Shown piece after piece: positions 40,864-49,868 of a DNA stretch of 64,000 nucleotides. Below the pieces are notes generated by a model. The model worked only from the letters and a program-made list of their open reading frames with translations, did not search any database and had not been told where the DNA came from. This stretch comes from an uncultured Synergistales bacterium (GTDB taxonomy: Bacteria; Synergistota; Synergistia; Synergistales; Aminobacteriaceae): contig CAJOGI010000001.1 in NCBI GenBank assembly GCA_905234075.1, forward strand, positions 124,001 to 188,000, read 5' to 3'. The translations under genes were made by a program, and so were the position numbers. Position 1 is the first letter of the stretch. Each line of letters begins with the position of its first letter.

Positions 40864-42075
40864 ATGATGAAAAAAATTTTTGCTGTCATTTTAATTTTAG
40901 CTGTTTTCATGGATTTGACCGCATATGCCGCGAGTATCGATAGTCAGATAAAGTCCCAGCAGCGCAGTCAAAGCGACATGAAGAAAAAAATTCAAAAATA
41001 TAACGCCATAGCTCGTGAAAAATCTAAGCAGTCAAAAACTTTATTAGGCCAGCTTTCAAGATTGCGTCAGGACGCAAGTGCGTCTAAGGCAAAAATGGAT
41101 GACCTCGAAAAAGAAAATATAAAACTTCAAAACTCTGTTGGCGAGCTAAATAAAAATATTGCCCATGTACGTGATTCAATAAATGCAATTATCAGGACGT
41201 TACGCGCAAGAGTTTTAGATATTTATAAACATACTCCCGAAGAAAATTCTTTGAGCCTAATAATTACTTCAAACGGCCCTCATGACGCTTTGAACACGGC
41301 GTATATGTTGCAGTGTTTTGCCCGTCAAGACAGCGCAATGATTGAAGAGCTAGCCAAGCGCGAGGAAGAATTAAAAGCCGCAAAAAAACGCCTTGAAAAT
41401 AATAAGTCGCAGATTTTAAGGCAGACCGAAGAATTAAAAAAGAAACGCGCTGAATATGACAGCACGATTAAAAAAACTGACTCGCTATTAAAAAATGTTC
41501 AGAGCGAACAGAAACAAGCCGAAGCTGCTGCAAAAGAACTTGAGGCTGCTCAAAGAGCAGTAGGGAACAAAATAAATTCTTTGATGAAGCAGAAAAAAAA
41601 TAATGCCGCGAAAAAAAGTCAAAGCGCGGAAAAAAATTCTTCGTCAGCAAAATCGCAGTCAGCTCCGACAACTTCCAAAAGTTCCGTTAAAACTTTAATA
41701 TGGCCGGTGAATGGAACGGTAACGATGCAATACGGCTCAAGAGTTCACCCGGTATTTAAGACAAAAATTTTTAACTCGGGAATTGACATCAAGGCCGCTG
41801 CCGGAACTCCCGTTAAAGCCGCCGGGCCCGGAGAAGTTTTGTATCAGGGCTGGTTAAAAGGCTTTGGTCAAGTCATAATAATAGATCACGGCGGGGATTT
41901 GTCGACAGTCTACGCTCATTTAGGAGGCGCGTCAGTCCGTGAAGGAAGCACGGTAAAGGCAGGAACAGTCATCGGGCGCGTTGGAAATTCCGGAACTGAT
42001 TCAGAGTTCGGACTTCACTTTGAAGTCAGAAAGAACGGAAGTGCGCAAAATCCCATGAACTTTTTGAAGAAGTAG
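40864..42075 (+). CDS. EnvC-like M23-family protein, degenerate zinc site
   Basis: This 403-residue paralogue of the gene before has a signal peptide, coiled coil (~20-245), a Ser/Lys-rich linker and a LytM domain. Two zinc ligands are lost: NSGIDIKAA where the active copy has HSGIDIAAP, and FGLHFEVR where it has YHLHFEVR. Loss of these residues is the mark of EnvC/NlpD-type activators of amidases. So the pair may be one enzyme and one activator. AAGGAG stands upstream of the ATG. The TAG stop is the first three bases of a heptad array. Confidence 0.87.
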   Translation: MMKKIFAVILILAVFMDLTAYAASIDSQIKSQQRSQSDMKKKIQKYNAIAREKSKQSKTLLGQLSRLRQDASASKAKMDDLEKENIKLQNSVGELNKNIAHVRDSINAIIRTLRARVLDIYKHTPEENSLSLIITSNGPHDALNTAYMLQCFARQDSAMIEELAKREEELKAAKKRLENNKSQILRQTEELKKKRAEYDSTIKKTDSLLKNVQSEQKQAEAAAKELEAAQRAVGNKINSLMKQKKNNAAKKSQSAEKNSSSAKSQSAPTTSKSSVKTLIWPVNGTVTMQYGSRVHPVFKTKIFNSGIDIKAAAGTPVKAAGPGEVLYQGWLKGFGQVIIIDHGGDLSTVYAHLGGASVREGSTVKAGTVIGRVGNSGTDSEFGLHFEVRKNGSAQNPMNFLKK

Positions 42076-42159
42076 GAGTTAGGAGGTAGGAGTTAGGAAG
42101 TGAAAAAATACTTCCTACCTCCTAATTCCTAATTCCTACCTGATATTACTTCCTAACTG
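42072..42159. repeat. Long inverted heptad arrays (hairpin of about 29 bp)
   Basis: Four forward units ending TTAGGAAGT are followed by an 8-base loop and ACTTCCTACCTCC plus further reverse units. The arms pair over about 29 bp with four mismatched positions. The left arm contains the stop codon of the second M23 gene. It may terminate or attenuate transcription before ctpA. Confidence 0.78.
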
Positions 42160-42205
42160 TTATATAATTTCACGCGGATTAATTTAAGGCAGGTGCGTTT
42201 TTATA

Positions 42206-43423
42206 TTGAAAAGGGTTAAGACAAAAAGATATATATTAATTTTTTTCGTTCTAGTTTTTTTCGGATTTATTTACGGCTTGAAAGCACAGTCGGCGGATTT
42301 TTCAGAGGCCGACTTCAATAGAATATCGCCGTTTAACGTCAGGTCTTTGTGGCTTCTGCGTCAGGTACGTTACATAATAGAAAGCTATCAGGTAGACGCT
42401 GAAACGAAACCGGCAAACGAAGATGATTTACTGCACGGCGCAGCTAAAGGAATGGTCGAGGCATGGAAAGATCCATACACCCGTTTTGTGTCGCCATCGC
42501 AGTTAAAAGACGAAGAGATAGAACTTGAAGGACGTTACGGCGGTTTAGGAATGTACGTGGGCGACAGGGACGGGCAGATTTTAGTCATAAGTCCTATGGA
42601 GGACTCGCCCGCTGAAAAAGCCGGATTAAAACCTAAAGACCAAATAGTAAAAGTTGATGATGAAGTTGTCGTCGGCTGGACATCGGACAGGGTTGTTCAG
42701 AAACTGCGCGGAGAACCTGACACAAAAGTTACGGTGTGGGTGCGCCGTGAAGGAGAGGACGAGCTTTTAAGTTTTGAAATAACACGTGAAATTATTAACT
42801 TGAAGAGCGTCCGTTATGAAATGCTTTCTGATGATATAGGCTATTTGCGTTTGAGCCAGTTTAAGCACAACACCGCAGCTGACGCAAGGGAGGGCCTCCG
42901 CGATTTAATAAAGAAAGGCATGAAGGCTTTAATTCTTGATTTAAGAAATAACGGCGGCGGACTTCTTGACGCAAGCGTTAAAATTGTCAGCATGTTCGTA
43001 AAAAACGGCCTTGTCGTTGAAACTAAGGGACGCTCCGAACGTGCTAATGAAAAATATTACATCAATAAATCAGATTATTTAACTAATGTTCCTATGGTCG
43101 TGTTAATTAACGGCGGCAGTGCTTCGGCTTCTGAGATTGTTGCCGGTGCTTTGAACGACAGAGGACGCGCAAAATTAATCGGCGAAAAAAGTTTCGGCAA
43201 AGGAAGCGTACAGACTTTATTTCCATTAACTGACGGCTCTGGAGTTTACGTAACGATTGCAAGATATTACACGCCTTCGGGCAAAGTTATAGATCATGTT
43301 GGACTTTCTCCTGACATTGAAGTTAAGGGAGAACCGAACAAAGATAAAAGTAAAGATGAACAGCTTCAGCGTGCCATTGAAGAAGTTAAAAAAGAAATTT
43401 GTACAGTGGCGGGCAAAAGATAA
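42206..43423 (+). CDS. C-terminal processing protease (S41 family, CtpA)
   Basis: A membrane/signal segment (residues ~8-26) precedes a cap, a PDZ domain (~95-185, GRYGGLGMYVGDRDGQ ... GLKPKDQIVKVDDEVV) and the S41 protease domain with the Ser in NGGSASASEIVAGAL and the Lys in GEKSFGKGSVQT. Such periplasmic proteases often regulate murein hydrolases, which fits its position after the two M23 genes. The TTG start at 42206 has GGCAGGTG about 11 bases upstream. Confidence 0.92.
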   Translation: MKRVKTKRYILIFFVLVFFGFIYGLKAQSADFSEADFNRISPFNVRSLWLLRQVRYIIESYQVDAETKPANEDDLLHGAAKGMVEAWKDPYTRFVSPSQLKDEEIELEGRYGGLGMYVGDRDGQILVISPMEDSPAEKAGLKPKDQIVKVDDEVVVGWTSDRVVQKLRGEPDTKVTVWVRREGEDELLSFEITREIINLKSVRYEMLSDDIGYLRLSQFKHNTAADAREGLRDLIKKGMKALILDLRNNGGGLLDASVKIVSMFVKNGLVVETKGRSERANEKYYINKSDYLTNVPMVVLINGGSASASEIVAGALNDRGRAKLIGEKSFGKGSVQTLFPLTDGSGVYVTIARYYTPSGKVIDHVGLSPDIEVKGEPNKDKSKDEQLQRAIEEVKKEICTVAGKR

Positions 43424-43444
43424 TTAAGGGAGGATTTTTTTATT

Positions 43445-44731
43445 TTGAGTTCAAATAAAAACGTAGACCTTCTCGTCGGCGCACAGTGGGGCGATGAAGG
43501 CAAGGGCAAAGTTGTTGACATGTTAGGCTCTGAAGTTGATGTTTTCGTTCGTTTTCAGGGTGGAGCTAACGCAGGCCACACCGTAATTTCAGAAGGACAA
43601 AAAGTTGTCTTTCATTTGCTTCCGTCGGGAATGTTATATCCCGGTAAATTATGCGTGCTTGGTAACGGTCTTGTAATTGACCCGGAGCAATTTTTAGCAG
43701 AAACTTCAGAACTTTTTAATAAAGGCCAAGATAGGGCGCGTCTTGCCGTGAGCCCTCATGCCCATGTTGTCATGCCTTATCACAAAATGCTTGATAAATT
43801 GCAGGAAGAAGCTCGCGGAAAAGGACGCAAGATCGGCACAACAGGACGCGGAATAGGCCCGTGCTATGTCGATAAATATTCGCGCTCAGGCTTGAGAGTT
43901 GAGGATTTATTAAATCCTGACGTTCTTCGCGACAGACTTACATATATTCTCGAAGAAAAAAATCAGCTTTTCACAAAATTATATAATCAGAAACCGCTGC
44001 CGTTTGATGAAATTTACGAGCCCGCTAAAAAATGGGGCGAGGCTCTTGCTCCTTACGTTGCAGACACACGCGCATTATTAAGAAAAGCAGTTGACGACGG
44101 CCAGCACATTTTGCTTGAGGGTGCTCAGGCGGCTTTGCTTGATATCGATCACGGGACATATCCGTACGTTACAAGCTCATCGACTTCAGCAGCGGGTGCT
44201 TTCACAGGCACAGGGCTTGCACCTAATGATTTAACGAGAGTTATCGCGGTCGTTAAGGCTTATACAACGAGAGTGGGCGAAGGGCCATTCCCGACGGAAG
44301 ATTTTGAAGAGGCCGGAGAAATTTTGCGCAAGAACGGCGGCGAATACGGAGCGACTACAGGAAGGCCGAGACGCTGCGGCTGGCTCGATATTCCTGCTCT
44401 TAAATATTCAATGGAACTCAACGGCGCGACCGTCATCGCTTTAACAAAACTCGACGTATTAACTAACATGGGCGGAATAAAAGTCTGCACGGCCTACGAA
44501 CTTGACGGCGAAAAAATTACGTCATGGCCGACTGACACGCGAGTGTTAAGCGAATTAAAACCCGTCTATGAAATTTTGCCGGGCTGGAACGAAGATATTA
44601 CGAACTGCAAAACCTTTGAAGAACTTCCGGCAAACGCTCAGGCGTACGTGAAATATATTGAGCAGATGTTAAATACGCCTGTGTTTTTAATCGGAGTTGG
44701 AGCTGACAGAAATCAAACAATAGTCAGGTAA
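43445..44731 (+). CDS. purA: Adenylosuccinate synthetase
   Basis: The 428-residue protein has GAQWGDEGKGKVVD (phosphate loop), NAGHT, IGTTGRGIGPCYVDK and TTGRPRRCGWLD, all diagnostic for PurA. It joins IMP and aspartate with GTP on the way to AMP. The start is TTG at 43445 with AGGGAGG upstream. A reverse heptad array follows its stop after one base. Confidence 0.96.
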   Translation: MSSNKNVDLLVGAQWGDEGKGKVVDMLGSEVDVFVRFQGGANAGHTVISEGQKVVFHLLPSGMLYPGKLCVLGNGLVIDPEQFLAETSELFNKGQDRARLAVSPHAHVVMPYHKMLDKLQEEARGKGRKIGTTGRGIGPCYVDKYSRSGLRVEDLLNPDVLRDRLTYILEEKNQLFTKLYNQKPLPFDEIYEPAKKWGEALAPYVADTRALLRKAVDDGQHILLEGAQAALLDIDHGTYPYVTSSSTSAAGAFTGTGLAPNDLTRVIAVVKAYTTRVGEGPFPTEDFEEAGEILRKNGGEYGATTGRPRRCGWLDIPALKYSMELNGATVIALTKLDVLTNMGGIKVCTAYELDGEKITSWPTDTRVLSELKPVYEILPGWNEDITNCKTFEELPANAQAYVKYIEQMLNTPVFLIGVGADRNQTIVR

Positions 44732-44732
44732 A

Positions 44733-44764
44733 AACTCCTAACTCCTGCTTCCTACCTCCTACCT
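44733..44764 (-). repeat. Heptad array after purA
   Basis: On the minus strand: TCAGGTAGGAGGTAGG then AAGCAGGAGTTAGGAGT. It begins 1-2 bases after the purA stop and ends 8 bases before the next start codon. Confidence 0.73.
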
Positions 44765-44771
44765 GAATAAA

Positions 44772-45245
44772 ATGTATCTGCCTGAAATAAATTTTTTGAC
44801 TGCAAATAATATTCCTGACGTTTTGAGAATAAATGCACGGGCGGACTATGCTTGGCCGGAGAGCGTAATACGGGAGGATTTGCAGAACAATTCACAGAAC
44901 GAAATGACCTACATCGGGGCTTTCGCTACAACGACGGAAGCTCCGCTTTTAGGCTATGCCGTATTAGGGCGCGAAAAAAGGGTAGGGATTTTAATGTCCC
45001 TCATCGTTGACAGAGATTTTCAGCGACAGGGAGTCGGCACGCAGTTATTATTGGCCGTCGGCGACTGCGCAATGTATCTCCACATGAGAAGGCTGAGGCT
45101 GCGCGTCAAAAAATTCAACACCGGCGCAATCGCTCTTTATTCTAAAATGTCTTTCATCAGCGAAACTATACGGCACGGCTATTACTCAACCGGCGAGGAC
45201 GCTATCGAAATGAGCGCAGCTCTGCCGCTTAAAGTAAAATCATGA
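44772..45245 (+). CDS. GNAT-family N-acetyltransferase, RimI-like
   Basis: The 157-residue protein has the GNAT core: VGILMSLIVDRDFQRQGVGT (acetyl-CoA binding motif with RQGVGT) and RLRVKKFNTGAIALYSKMSF, a pattern typical of RimI-type protein or small-molecule acetyltransferases. The substrate is unknown. No forward ribosome binding site is visible. The stop overlaps the next gene's start in an ATGA junction. Confidence 0.8.
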   Translation: MYLPEINFLTANNIPDVLRINARADYAWPESVIREDLQNNSQNEMTYIGAFATTTEAPLLGYAVLGREKRVGILMSLIVDRDFQRQGVGTQLLLAVGDCAMYLHMRRLRLRVKKFNTGAIALYSKMSFISETIRHGYYSTGEDAIEMSAALPLKVKS

Positions 45246-45484
45246 GAGTTTATATCCCATTCAGCGACGGTTCTTCAGTTTCGTTCGACGGTAAAGAATT
45301 TATAATTCACAAAAAACCGAAAGATATTGACTCAGTGGACAAACCTGATCACAACGCCCCGAGCAAAGCTGAAAACGCATGGAATTTTCATTGGGAGGAG
45401 CTTGTCGGAGCGTTGCAGGCTGCGTGGAAAAAACAAGCAGATATAGAAAAACTTTCAGCGCACAAAAAAATTTATAAGCCCTAA
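45242..45484 (+). CDS. Small conserved-looking protein of unknown function
   Basis: The 80-residue protein starts MRVYIPFSDGSSVSFDGKEF and has a polar, charged C-terminal half with two Trp (AENAWNFHWEELVGALQAAW). No domain is recognised. It is coupled to the acetyltransferase gene by an ATGA overlap, which supports that it is a real gene. Its stop meets the convergent DtxR-type gene's stop with a 4-base overlap. Confidence 0.6.
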   Translation: MRVYIPFSDGSSVSFDGKEFIIHKKPKDIDSVDKPDHNAPSKAENAWNFHWEELVGALQAAWKKQADIEKLSAHKKIYKP

Positions 45485-46155
45485 TTTTTAGCCGCCTGTT
45501 GTATCCAGATTGTTGCAGCCTCGTTCAGCGAAAGTTCTATCGTATTTTTCCCGATTTTACAGGTAAAAATTTCTTTTTTAATTTCTTTTTCAGTGAGTTT
45601 TATTTCGACTCCGGGAGCAAATCCAAGATCAATTAATTTTTTTCGTAAAGGTTCGTCCGCAGTTAAACGCAAAATTACACCGGCGGAATTAGCTTCGCAC
45701 AGGGTGAGCGGAACAGGCACAAGCAATATGGGCCTCTCGATCGCTAAAAAAATTTCATCGACCCACGGCTGATGTTCGGCGCGTGCTTTTCTGAAATACT
45801 CTAAAAGAGCGTAGAGCCTTTCTTCAGTCGTATTGTCAACGTAATGTTCCATAGAGCAGGCCATGTCCGATGATTGTTCCCTGTCAAGCCCTAAAAGTTC
45901 ATGAAAGAATGCCCTGAAGCCCTCGTGCCGTCTGAAAACAGTCATGCCCTTTTCCCGTCCTGCCTCAGTAAGATGAAGCGTTCCGTAGCGTTCGTGATTT
46001 ACAAGTTCAAGTTCTACAAGTTTTTGAATAGTTGCAGTTACTGTCCCCTTAGTTATTTTTAAGCGTTCGGCCAAGTCCGTAACGGTAACGCTGCGCCCTG
46101 TGCTTTCAAGTAAAAATAATTCTTCGAGATAGTCTTCAATTCTTGCTGTAATCAT
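45481..46155 (-). CDS. DtxR/MntR-family metal-dependent regulator with FeoA-like domain
   Basis: Residues ~1-65 are the DtxR winged helix (RIEDYLEELFLLESTGRSV), ~66-140 the metal-binding dimerisation domain with EGFRAFFHELLG and DMACSMEHYV, and ~150-224 a FeoA/SH3-like domain (EPLRKKLIDLGFAPGVEIKL). Such repressors sense Fe(II) or Mn(II). The iron-uptake operon at 27687 is a plausible target, though it is distant. GAGGTG lies 11 bases before the ATG. Confidence 0.87.
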   Translation of the reverse strand: MITARIEDYLEELFLLESTGRSVTVTDLAERLKITKGTVTATIQKLVELELVNHERYGTLHLTEAGREKGMTVFRRHEGFRAFFHELLGLDREQSSDMACSMEHYVDNTTEERLYALLEYFRKARAEHQPWVDEIFLAIERPILLVPVPLTLCEANSAGVILRLTADEPLRKKLIDLGFAPGVEIKLTEKEIKKEIFTCKIGKNTIELSLNEAATIWIQQAAKN

Positions 46156-46179
46156 AAAATTTTTTCACCTCTTGGAAAT

Positions 46180-46185
46180 ATTATA
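46180..46185 (-). promoter_or_regulatory. Candidate -10 box of the DtxR-type gene
   Basis: On the minus strand CTGTATAATATT gives a perfect TATAAT ~25 bases before the start codon, preceded by GTTCACTG. No good -35 element. The longer string GTTCACTGTATAAT recurs with one change at 59500-59513. Confidence 0.4.
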
Positions 46186-46192
46186 CAGTGAA

Positions 46193-46231
46193 CAAAAAAT
46201 CCCGACGGACTTTTTATCGTCTATCGGGATT
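46193..46231 (-). terminator. Rho-independent terminator of the third surface-protein gene
   Basis: On the minus strand AATCCCGA and TCGGGATT pair (8 bp) around a 17-base loop and are followed by TTTTTTG. It lies about 28 bases past the stop codon at 46260. Confidence 0.75.
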
Positions 46232-46259
46232 AAGTGTATTGATAAGGAGTTGTTGATGG

Positions 46260-49091
46260 CTAATCTTTTCTTTTGCGAAGATACAGCGCACTTGCTGTAA
46301 ATGCCATTCCTAAAAATCCGAATAATGAACCGAAGCCGCCGTTACAGCCTACATTTGCAGGGCCGAGTTTTGAATCGGACGATATTACATCGGAAGATGC
46401 TGCCACTGCCGTGATTACCGGTGAATAGGCCGTATTTGCCTCGAGGTACGCCGCAATATTAATGCCATTGTCGCTGTTCGGCATCTTTATTATTTCGTTG
46501 CCGTTGTTATCAAACAGTGCGCTGTCAGCGTCTGCTGTAGCGGAGGCGTTGATACTTCCGGTGCTGCTTGTCTGCGGTCTCATGTGAATGAAAATAGGAT
46601 CGCTGTAGTTAAGAAGCCCTGCGTCAACAGCTGCCTTAAGCTGTGCGTAATCCACTGCAAACATGTACACTTTGCTTTCAGTTATCGCACTCGCAAGAAT
46701 TTCAGGGAATGCAAGTATCGGTATTTCGTCAGTTCCGGCATACTCAGCTCTAATCGCAGAGTCCGCGACAGTTTTTGTTGTTGAAGAGAACGCCGAAGTT
46801 GGAAGAGACGCAACACTAACATTGATTCCTAAGCTCCTGAAGAAAGTTGATACAGTGTTGGAAATTGCATTGAAAACGCTTTCAGATACCGCAATGGGCG
46901 TTGCGCTTGAATGATTATTTATGTAATCCTGCTGCACGTCGGTTGATGTGTTGCTTGTTACCGTTACGATAATTGAAACTGAAGCGGAATTTCCTGCCTT
47001 GTCAGTAGCTGTAACCGTAATAGGCGATTTTGTTCCGGCAGTAGCCGTCGTGTATACGCCGATCCGGGCAGTAGCTGAAGTGTTGCTTGTATTATAGACA
47101 TTAACGACAAGTCCCGTAGGAGCCGCGCTGTGTGTCCATGTAAGATCGCCGCTGTGTGTTCCGCCTGCCGTCAGTGTTATATCTCTGCTTCCTCCTGTCG
47201 GCAATGTTACTGCGGTGCTTGAGGCCGTCAATGTTACAGAATACGCGTCGCCCGAAACCGATGTTACGGTTACAGTGATTGAGACTTCGGCGGTGTTCCC
47301 GTCCTCATCTTCTGCCGTTACGGTCGCTATATATTCTCCGTCTTCTGTGTCATCGTCAACTGTAATCTCAATATCCGCTGAGCTCTCATTGCTTTCTGTA
47401 ATGTCGCAGGTTATGCCGTCGTCAGCTTCAACGTCCCATGACACGACGGTTCCGTTCTTTGCGGTTACTGTTACGGTGTCATAATATCCGGCTTCTAATT
47501 CGAGCGCAGTCTTATCTGCCGTAATTGTAAAAACGCTTTCAGTTACCGTTACGGTTAAGGTTACGCTGCCGCTGATGTTGTTCTCGCCGGTTGCGTTGAT
47601 TGTGATTGTTCTCGTTCCTGCCGTCGCGCTCTCGCCTGCGGTTACTCTGACAGTGGCCGATGTATCGTTGCTGGCAATGATTTCTGCTGTGATGTCGGAC
47701 GAAGTAGAGCCGACTTTCCAAGAAAGAACGGTTGCGTCCGCGCTCAATGTAATATCCTTTGATGCTCCGGCCTCTAACGAGAAACTCGTTGTATCGGCAG
47801 TAATTGACAAGGTATTGGTGTTGACCGTTATTGTAACGCTGACATCGAATGAGCTTCCCTGACTGCCCCAGAACACGAGATCGCCGTCATACGTAGCTGA
47901 GGTTACCGCCGCCGTGCTCACGCTTGAAGTTGCTTCCGGGATTGTAACTGTAATTGTAATTGTTCCAGTATCGCCGGAAATTGCCGTCCAGTCGGCGGAG
48001 ATAAGCGACGCACCCGTTCCTGAAATATCGCAGCTCTTTATGGATTCGCCGAGCAGTCCTGCATTGTACGTAATAGTTTTTGTTTCTTTTGATGTTGTTC
48101 TGTCTACGGGGAAGTTGAAGCTCACCTCCTTATCACCAGAAACGCCAAAAGGGCGGTCCTCCTTAGAAGCTGAATATGTTACAGGCCAGTATAGGACGAT
48201 GCCATTCTCACCGTTACTGACATCATAAAATGGGATATGCACAGTTCCTTTTGTACCGTCAGCGACTGTTACGTCTTTATTGATAGATATTGTTACTGAA
48301 GTTAAGGGATACCCGCCAAAATCCTTAGACTCTAAAAGTTCATCACTTTTTGCAAGATCTTCGGCTGTAGCATAAGTAACATTGCTGACAGTCAGCCATT
48401 CCGGAATGTCAACAACAAAGTTAGGGCCATCATCTTGCGACTGGATATAAGATAAATATTTCTCTGCAACATCGTTATATTCAGCATTTATTGTTACAGA
48501 ATAATTGGATTTTACCTCTGTTACTGTAACACCTTTGTCGAGCGAAACATATAAAATAAAATCATCTGATGAAGGAGTAACAGTTCCGGTATGATCTTCT
48601 TCTTTTTCCGGATCAATGTCATCGACATCAAAAACTGCAATTTCCCCCTCAGCACCTTTGTACCTACTAGGAGTTACATTTGTAACTGTAGCAACCACAT
48701 AAACGTCATAGCTTGTAGCAGGAACTATTCCGCTGATAATAAGAGCATCACCGCTGGCATCAGTTCCTTCATAGACCCTAAGCTCTGGTATATCCGGTGA
48801 AAGTGTCCATACAATGTCATATTTTGCTTTATCATTCAAATTAGTTCCAGCTTCTATATCTAGATTCTCTTTATCTTCTTCGTTTGTAAAATAATATAAT
48901 ATTAGTGACGGCAATGAATAAGTAGCTTTATAATTATAACCGATGTATGTATAGTCGGGCACTAAATGGCTTTCAAGCATATCATTATCATCACTATCAA
49001 CAAGCGCGTAATAATCTGCAGCACTTGACATCGAACACGCAAACATCATCACAACAAAAGAGAGCAACAGCACAAAAATTTTTTTGCTCAA
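46260..49091 (-). CDS. Surface protein with Ig-like repeats and Synergist C-terminal sorting signal
   Basis: The 943-residue protein has a signal peptide (FVLLLSFVVMMFACSMSSAA). Residues ~400-720 contain three Ig-like repeats of ~95 residues, each beginning like SITADTTSFSLEAGASKDIT and ending VSITVTVTS, which resemble BIG/hyalin-type stalk domains. The C-terminus reads NVGCNGGFGSLFGFLGMAF followed by RKRKD, the cleanest copy of the Synergist sorting tail in this window. It is monocistronic, with a terminator downstream. AAGGAGGAAT precedes the ATG. It is probably anchored at the cell surface; the ligand is unknown. Confidence 0.82.
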   Translation of the reverse strand: MSKKIFVLLLSFVVMMFACSMSSAADYYALVDSDDNDMLESHLVPDYTYIGYNYKATYSLPSLILYYFTNEEDKENLDIEAGTNLNDKAKYDIVWTLSPDIPELRVYEGTDASGDALIISGIVPATSYDVYVVATVTNVTPSRYKGAEGEIAVFDVDDIDPEKEEDHTGTVTPSSDDFILYVSLDKGVTVTEVKSNYSVTINAEYNDVAEKYLSYIQSQDDGPNFVVDIPEWLTVSNVTYATAEDLAKSDELLESKDFGGYPLTSVTISINKDVTVADGTKGTVHIPFYDVSNGENGIVLYWPVTYSASKEDRPFGVSGDKEVSFNFPVDRTTSKETKTITYNAGLLGESIKSCDISGTGASLISADWTAISGDTGTITITVTIPEATSSVSTAAVTSATYDGDLVFWGSQGSSFDVSVTITVNTNTLSITADTTSFSLEAGASKDITLSADATVLSWKVGSTSSDITAEIIASNDTSATVRVTAGESATAGTRTITINATGENNISGSVTLTVTVTESVFTITADKTALELEAGYYDTVTVTAKNGTVVSWDVEADDGITCDITESNESSADIEITVDDDTEDGEYIATVTAEDEDGNTAEVSITVTVTSVSGDAYSVTLTASSTAVTLPTGGSRDITLTAGGTHSGDLTWTHSAAPTGLVVNVYNTSNTSATARIGVYTTATAGTKSPITVTATDKAGNSASVSIIVTVTSNTSTDVQQDYINNHSSATPIAVSESVFNAISNTVSTFFRSLGINVSVASLPTSAFSSTTKTVADSAIRAEYAGTDEIPILAFPEILASAITESKVYMFAVDYAQLKAAVDAGLLNYSDPIFIHMRPQTSSTGSINASATADADSALFDNNGNEIIKMPNSDNGINIAAYLEANTAYSPVITAVAASSDVISSDSKLGPANVGCNGGFGSLFGFLGMAFTASALYLRKRKD

Positions 49092-49157
49092 AACAAAATT
49101 CCTCCTTAAAAAATAAAATTTTCTCTATGAAAAAAATCGGCGCATTTTATTCGGAAT

Positions 49158-49868
49158 TTAACCGCCTAAGTACGCCGCTCTAACTTTCGGATCGTTTAAC
49201 AATTCCGCACCCGTTCCCGAAAGTCCCACAGCTCCAACCTCAAGAACATCAAAGGCGTTCTGCTCAACAAGCAAAATCGTACGGCCCTGCGCGTTTATTT
49301 CCCTGATTATGCCGAAAACTTCATCGACTAAAATCGGAGCAAGTCCCAAGCTCGGCTCGTCAAGCATCAATAAATCAGGACGGCTCATTAACGCACGCCC
49401 CACCGCTAACATCTGCTGCTCGCCGCCGGATAACGTGCTGCCCTTTTGTTTTCTGCGTTCCTTCAAGCGCGGAAAGAGCGAGTATACATATTCCATGTCG
49501 TCCGAAATTCCTTTCGCATCGTCGCGGATATACGCGCCTAACGTTAAATTTTCTTCCACCGTTAATTGAGGCAAAATTCTCCGGCCTTCTGGGCTTAACG
49601 AAATTCCTAACTTAACGTGAGCTTCGGCAGGCTTGCCCTGTATCGATACGGGCTTGCCGTCGCGGGGCGATATGAACGTCATCTCTTCGGAATGAGATTT
49701 AACAAGGCCCATGATTGCGCGGATTATGCTTGACTTTCCTGCACCGTTCGCGCCGATTAACGTAACGATTTCACCGCGATTAATCGAAATTGAAACGTCC
49801 CGGACCGCCTGAATAGCTCCGTAATTTACATTGAGCTTCTCAATTTTTAGCATTGTTCTATCGTCCAT
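49158..49868 (-). CDS. livF: Branched-chain amino-acid ABC importer ATPase LivF
   Basis: The 236-residue ATPase has Walker A GANGAGKSS, the family motif ISLSPEGRRILPQLTVEENL, signature LSGGEQQM and Walker B LLMLDEPSLGLAP, all typical of LivF. It energises uptake of branched-chain or related amino acids with the fused LivM-LivG protein. The ATG follows the LivMG stop immediately, with GGAGGAG about 10 bases upstream. Confidence 0.93.
   Translation of the reverse strand: MDDRTMLKIEKLNVNYGAIQAVRDVSISINRGEIVTLIGANGAGKSSIIRAIMGLVKSHSEEMTFISPRDGKPVSIQGKPAEAHVKLGISLSPEGRRILPQLTVEENLTLGAYIRDDAKGISDDMEYVYSLFPRLKERRKQKGSTLSGGEQQMLAVGRALMSRPDLLMLDEPSLGLAPILVDEVFGIIREINAQGRTILLVEQNAFDVLEVGAVGLSGTGAELLNDPKVRAAYLGG

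Noticed and set aside
47575-48228. Long plus-strand open frames opposite the Ig-repeat surface protein
   Set aside because: They are antisense shadows produced by Thr/Val/Ser-rich repeats and low stop frequency; no ribosome binding sites and no known domains.
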